Assembly: GCF_029277985.1 (NCBI RefSeq)
Contig: NZ_CP119546.1
Span: forward strand, 806,001-870,000
Direction: 5' to 3'
Length of the DNA: 64,000 nt
Origin: Providencia stuartii
Lineage (GTDB): Bacteria; Pseudomonadota; Gammaproteobacteria; Enterobacterales; Enterobacteriaceae
Positions 60,683 through 64,000 of this stretch are shown piece by piece (within the stretch, counting starts at the first letter, position 1; each line of letters starts with the position of its first letter). Both the position numbers and the translations under genes were made by a program. The notes beneath the pieces are model-generated. The model was not told the origin of the DNA, did no database searches, and worked only from the letters and a program-made list of their open reading frames with translations.

Positions 60683-61285
60683 TTACAGACCCGTTGCGTT
60701 TTTAGTCAGGTAGTCTGCAACACCTTTAGGAGATGCATTCATACCTTCTTTACCTTTTTCCCACTGAGCTGGGCAAACATCACCGTGCTCTTCGTGGAAT
60801 TGCAGCGCATCAACCATACGCAGCATTTCATCGATGTTACGGCCTAGTGGCAGGTCGTTAACGACTTGGTGGCGAACAACACCATTTTTATCGACTAAGA
60901 AAGAACCACGCAGAGCAACACCTGCTTCTGGGTGTTCAATGCCGTAAGCTTTCATAATTTCGCGTTTGATATCAGCAACCATTGGGTATTTAACTTCACC
61001 AATACCACCGTTATCAACCGGTGTTTTACGCCATGCGTTGTGAACGAATTCAGAGTCAAAAGAAACACCAACGATTTCAACGCCGCGTTTTTTGAATTCA
61101 TCATAACGATGATCGAATGCGATCAACTCAGAAGGGCAAACGAAAGTGAAGTCCATTGGCCAGAAGAAGATCACTGCTGGGCGGCCGTTTAGGTGTTTTT
61201 TCAGGTTGAAGTTATCAACAATTTCACCGTTACCTAGAACAGCTGCTGCGGTAAAATCAGGGGCTTGACGTGTTACCAGAACCAT
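60683..61285 (-). CDS. 2-Cys peroxiredoxin (AhpC/TsaA type)
   Basis: 200 residues with peroxidatic Cys50 in DFTFVCPSELIAF and resolving Cys near 171 in GDVCPAQWEKG, the typical 2-Cys class that reduces H2O2 and organic peroxides. It is closer in style to the TsaA/eukaryote-like peroxiredoxins of Yersinia and Helicobacter than to E. coli AhpC (187 residues). No ahpF follows, so thioredoxin is the likely reductant. The leader is ~500 bp and could hold OxyR control. Confidence 0.93.
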   Translation of the reverse strand: MVLVTRQAPDFTAAAVLGNGEIVDNFNLKKHLNGRPAVIFFWPMDFTFVCPSELIAFDHRYDEFKKRGVEIVGVSFDSEFVHNAWRKTPVDNGGIGEVKYPMVADIKREIMKAYGIEHPEAGVALRGSFLVDKNGVVRHQVVNDLPLGRNIDEMLRMVDALQFHEEHGDVCPAQWEKGKEGMNASPKGVADYLTKNATGL

Positions 61286-61811
61286 AATTTACTCCTATGA
61301 GTGTTAATTAAAGGTTTTATACCCATAATAATGTAAACTGCTTAGGTGTGGGGTTCACTAAACTCCCTGCGCACTCAATGGTGCTGTTAGGGGGCGTGGT
61401 TATTTTCCGCCTACAAGCAGCTCAAAATATTTGGGCTATATCTCAAGAGAGAATATGAAATTCCCTACAAAGAATAAAGGTATAAATACCAATCGTTGTG
61501 ATAGTTTTTACCTATTGATTGTAACAATTTATCAGATTAATAACAATAAGATAGTTTGATTGTTGTGAAGTGCAAGCTTAAATTTTGCATTGATATTAAT
61601 AGGTTTTTTAATTTATTGATCTTTATAACTAAATTAATATTGATAGATGATATTTATTGATGTTGTGACTCTTTTCTACTCTTGAATTACGTCATAGCCG
61701 CGTTTTATGAAATCATTCAGTTCTTGATTGCTTCTACTATGTCTGATGCTGAATTTATTAGCAGTTTAATTTATTGATAAAAATACATTAGCGAAGCATA
61801 GAGGTATACGA
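61286..61811. other. Intergenic region between peroxiredoxin and the HG/AC orphan
   Basis: AT-rich, no gene recognised. It contains the divergent promoters of both neighbours. No clear OxyR or other operator could be assigned by eye. Confidence 0.4.
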
Positions 61812-62837
61812 ATGATTGGTAAAATAGTCTCAGAGTCTGTTATGACGCCCAAAAGCGCCCACATCGCTCAGACAAAAAGCCACCGTCCAACGGCTAAACC
61901 TGTGAATCAGGTGAGTCAAAACGCGACCGTTAGGAGCCGCGGATATCACAATACTATGGTGGTCAGTAATACCTTATCCGTCGCGCCGAATATCATTAAA
62001 TTAAAAAATAATAATGAGACGTTTAGTTTACCCTCGAAGAATGCGGTTATTTATAGTCCATTTGGTCATCAAGATATGATTTGCCAAGCATTGAGAATCA
62101 ATACACCTAGAGTTTTGAAAAATAAAGCCGCATTACCCTTATTGAGCTCGAAATTATTGCGTCCGATGCTGCAAGAATCGGTGAGGGAATTTAAAAAAAG
62201 TGAGCTACAGGGAAAGTTAAAGAATGGGGCTGTTTATGACCAAAAATTGACTCCTTTAATTGCAGAGCATGGGCTTGCAACGATACATGATGCGATTTTA
62301 CAAGGTGGTATAGCGCTCAATAAGAATGCAGTGACTGTATTGGGGGAATATAAGGCATTGAACCAATTGCAGTTAGAGTTAAAGTCATCACAAAAAATAG
62401 ACACAATTTATGTTATTGGGCATGGTGAAGCAGGGCAGCCTTATCTCTATGAAACGAGCAAAATAGGTTGTCGGCAAAAACATATTGCAGATGTGATGAA
62501 GGAAATCTATGCATCACTAGGCAATAAAATCGCCAGCAATGTAAAAATTAAATTGACTGCTTGTGAAAGCGCCGATGCTGAGAGACTTGACTCATTTAAC
62601 CAATTAACACAAAAAAAGCGAATTGATAAAAATCATACTCATTCACTAGCTGCTCACGCCAAAATAGAAGCCCAAAAAGTCGTGCCAGAAGCTCGCATCT
62701 ATGGCTATCACGGTATTGGGATCTCAAGAGGCAGTGATTACCTTTCTAAGGCTCAATGTTTAGATTCTGATTTTGATAGTAAAACGGGGCAGGTAACTCA
62801 TTGGGTGAATGCAAAATCCGTTCGGGAAACGTTTTAA
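61812..62837 (+). CDS. Orphan protein with clan CD (caspase/C80-like) HG...AC signature
   Basis: 341 residues, no Sec signal. The first ~60 are Ser/Thr/Lys-rich and probably disordered. The C-terminal half carries TIYVIGHGEAGQPYL (His204-Gly205) and, after a helix (CRQKHIADVMKEIYASLGNKI), VKIKLTACESAD (Ala250-Cys251). A beta-strand ending in HG, then one ending in AC, is the catalytic dyad pattern of clan CD peptidases such as caspases, clostripain and the C80 domains of MARTX/TcdA toxins. ARIYGYHGIGISRG follows. Most plausible as a self-processing or effector protease; unproven. Lone gene between core genes. Confidence 0.68.
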   Translation: MIGKIVSESVMTPKSAHIAQTKSHRPTAKPVNQVSQNATVRSRGYHNTMVVSNTLSVAPNIIKLKNNNETFSLPSKNAVIYSPFGHQDMICQALRINTPRVLKNKAALPLLSSKLLRPMLQESVREFKKSELQGKLKNGAVYDQKLTPLIAEHGLATIHDAILQGGIALNKNAVTVLGEYKALNQLQLELKSSQKIDTIYVIGHGEAGQPYLYETSKIGCRQKHIADVMKEIYASLGNKIASNVKIKLTACESADAERLDSFNQLTQKKRIDKNHTHSLAAHAKIEAQKVVPEARIYGYHGIGISRGSDYLSKAQCLDSDFDSKTGQVTHWVNAKSVRETF

Positions 62838-62904
62838 TCGAACATTCATTTATGGCTATTATTTTTGCGAAATCATGTAACGGCTTGTCATGGCATGAGG
62901 GTGT

Positions 62905-63489
62905 CTAAGAAAAGCGTGAGTTTTTCACAAGCGCCATCATTTGCGGGTAAAACTGGAAAAAAATTTTTTCAAGTTGCGCATATTGCAATAAAAAATCGTC
63001 ATATGAACCACTAAGTGCTTGTAATTTTGGTCGTCTGCGAGCCATACCATTTAATGATTTACCAATGTAGGCTTTATCTGCATAGCGCGTTAGCCAGTGC
63101 TGCGGCCAAAGAAACTCATTCAGCTCCTGAAACTTTTCAGGAGTATGGGAGAGGTTTGGCTCTATTTGATGGCGAGCATAATGAATAAAGTCAGTTAGGT
63201 TAATATGCGGTTCAACCTTAGACCAATGCAAAGACAGAAAATGATCCCATACGAGATCTAACGTGATTGGTGCGACTCGCCGGTAATCCGTTCTGAATAG
63301 CAGACGCGCCTCTTTGACCAAAGGGTGCGAATCCGTTGCCTTATCAACAGCTCGGTGCATCATGATACCCGCAACAACATCTGGCGCATACAGGCCTTCA
63401 GGGTTGCCACGTACAAAATCAGCCATGATATTGCCGAGTAATGAGGAGTTAGCGGTATAAGCCAAGTGTAAATGAGCGAGAAAGTTCAT
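62905..63489 (-). CDS. acpH: Acyl carrier protein phosphodiesterase
   Basis: It removes 4'-phosphopantetheine from holo-ACP. 194 residues (E. coli 193) from [20 protein letters not shown]; conserved His/Asp blocks [22 protein letters not shown] and [17 protein letters not shown] suit its metal-dependent HD-like mechanism. ATG 63489 has AAGG just upstream; in-frame ATGs further 5' extend beyond the family start. It is divergent from queA, as in E. coli. Confidence 0.94.
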   Translation of the reverse strand: MNFLAHLHLAYTANSSLLGNIMADFVRGNPEGLYAPDVVAGIMMHRAVDKATDSHPLVKEARLLFRTDYRRVAPITLDLVWDHFLSLHWSKVEPHINLTDFIHYARHQIEPNLSHTPEKFQELNEFLWPQHWLTRYADKAYIGKSLNGMARRRPKLQALSGSYDDFLLQYAQLEKIFFQFYPQMMALVKNSRFS

Positions 63490-63790
63490 GATCCTTATCA
63501 TATACCTGATGCTTAACAAATTATAGTGATGTTCGTTGTTTAAACATTGTTTGAGCTACCTACGGTTATCTGTTTTGCAGTGTCAATGAGTGGTAAGCCG
63601 CTTTGTCATTAGGTATTGACGAACAAAAGAGAACGATAATAGCCCCTTTAGAGAAACAGGGAATAGGGCTACTTTGCTAAATATTTGTTAAATGTGGGGA
63701 GTTTTTTCAGCAAAAATACGCTTATTTCTTGCGCCTTTGAGTGCTCAGCACTAGACTAGTCGCCTGTTTTTTTAGATTGAAGTTAAGACA
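63490..63790. other. acpH-queA divergent intergenic region
   Basis: About 300 bp holding both promoters. AGTGC-TCA-GCACT near 63739-63751 is a small perfect palindrome close to the queA side. No gene is seen. Confidence 0.4.
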
Positions 63791-64000
63791 ATGCGTGTTT
63801 CTGATTTTACTTTTGAGTTACCTGAAGAATTAATTGCCCACTATCCTCAAGCGCAGCGAAGCGCATGCAGGCTGCTTAGCCTTGATGGCCCAACGGGGCA
63901 GCTCACGCATGGCATTTTTACCGATATTCTTGAGAAATTGGAGCCGGGTGACTTGCTCGTTTTTAACAATACTCGTGTTATTCCAGCAAGGCTATTTGGC
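63791..64000 (+). CDS. queA: tRNA queuosine ribosyltransferase-isomerase QueA, 5' part
   Basis: The first 70 codons ([20 protein letters not shown]...; [16 protein letters not shown]) match QueA, which transfers and isomerises the ribosyl group of SAM to make epoxyqueuosine in tRNA. The gene runs off the right edge. tgt, yajC and secDF would be expected next from E. coli synteny. Confidence 0.96.
   Translation, partial: MRVSDFTFELPEELIAHYPQAQRSACRLLSLDGPTGQLTHGIFTDILEKLEPGDLLVFNNTRVIPARLFG

Overview
The window is enterobacterial chromosome. The gene order dnaJ, nhaA-nhaR, rpsT, ribF-ileS-lspA-fkpB-ispH, dapB, carAB, together with metC/exbBD, rdgC/mak, sbcDC/phoBR/brnQ and acpH/queA, is the Enterobacterales core order. 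The visibly AT-rich DNA, the MrpJ-type regulator beside a fimbrial operon and the protein sequences point to Morganellaceae, most likely Providencia. That placement is inferred from sequence recall, not from a database search. No rRNA, tRNA, CRISPR array, intact insertion sequence, integrase or phage gene was seen.

1-18.4 kb is housekeeping. It holds the dnaJ 3' end, a DMT exporter, the Na+/H+ antiporter NhaA with its activator NhaR, ribosomal protein S20, the ribF-ileS-lspA-fkpB-ispH run, a HAD phosphatase, a stand-alone TerC-type membrane protein, dapB and carAB. The carA leader keeps a PurR box, a P1-type promoter and two ARG boxes 21 bp apart. 18.4-24.2 kb holds a small secreted protein, a MerR regulator with a TipAS/AlbA-like ligand domain and a textbook 19-bp-spacer promoter, yghB, metC, and Fur-controlled exbBD.

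24.2-34 kb mixes core genes (yedEF, rdgC, mak, cpdB) with decay. An MFS/LysR divergent pair has collapsed into two truncated, frameshifted remnants, followed by a 1.3 kb AT-rich stretch that may encode a small RNA. 34-42 kb is a chaperone-usher fimbrial locus: an MrpJ-like regulator, major pilin, chaperone, usher, two paralogous two-domain tip proteins, and a small pilin-like protein on the other strand. 42.5-46.9 kb holds a nitroreductase and a probable sulfur-scavenging group: an orphan NlpA/MetQ lipoprotein facing a 2-oxoglutarate/Fe(II) oxygenase and a PLP C-S lyase.

47-64 kb returns to core genes (sbcCD, phoBR, brnQ, ggt, a 2-Cys peroxiredoxin, acpH, start of queA). Two unrecognised orphans interrupt it: a helical 338-residue protein, and a 341-residue protein carrying the HG...AC signature of clan CD (caspase/C80-like) cysteine peptidases.

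The most interesting non-coding signal is an approximately 140-bp intergenic repeat present three times (23879, 54232, 57472). It has a covarying hairpin, and two copies are bracketed by copy-specific identical terminator hairpins. The best candidates for undescribed biology are this repeat, the HG/AC orphan, the sulfur cluster and the AlbA-like regulator.
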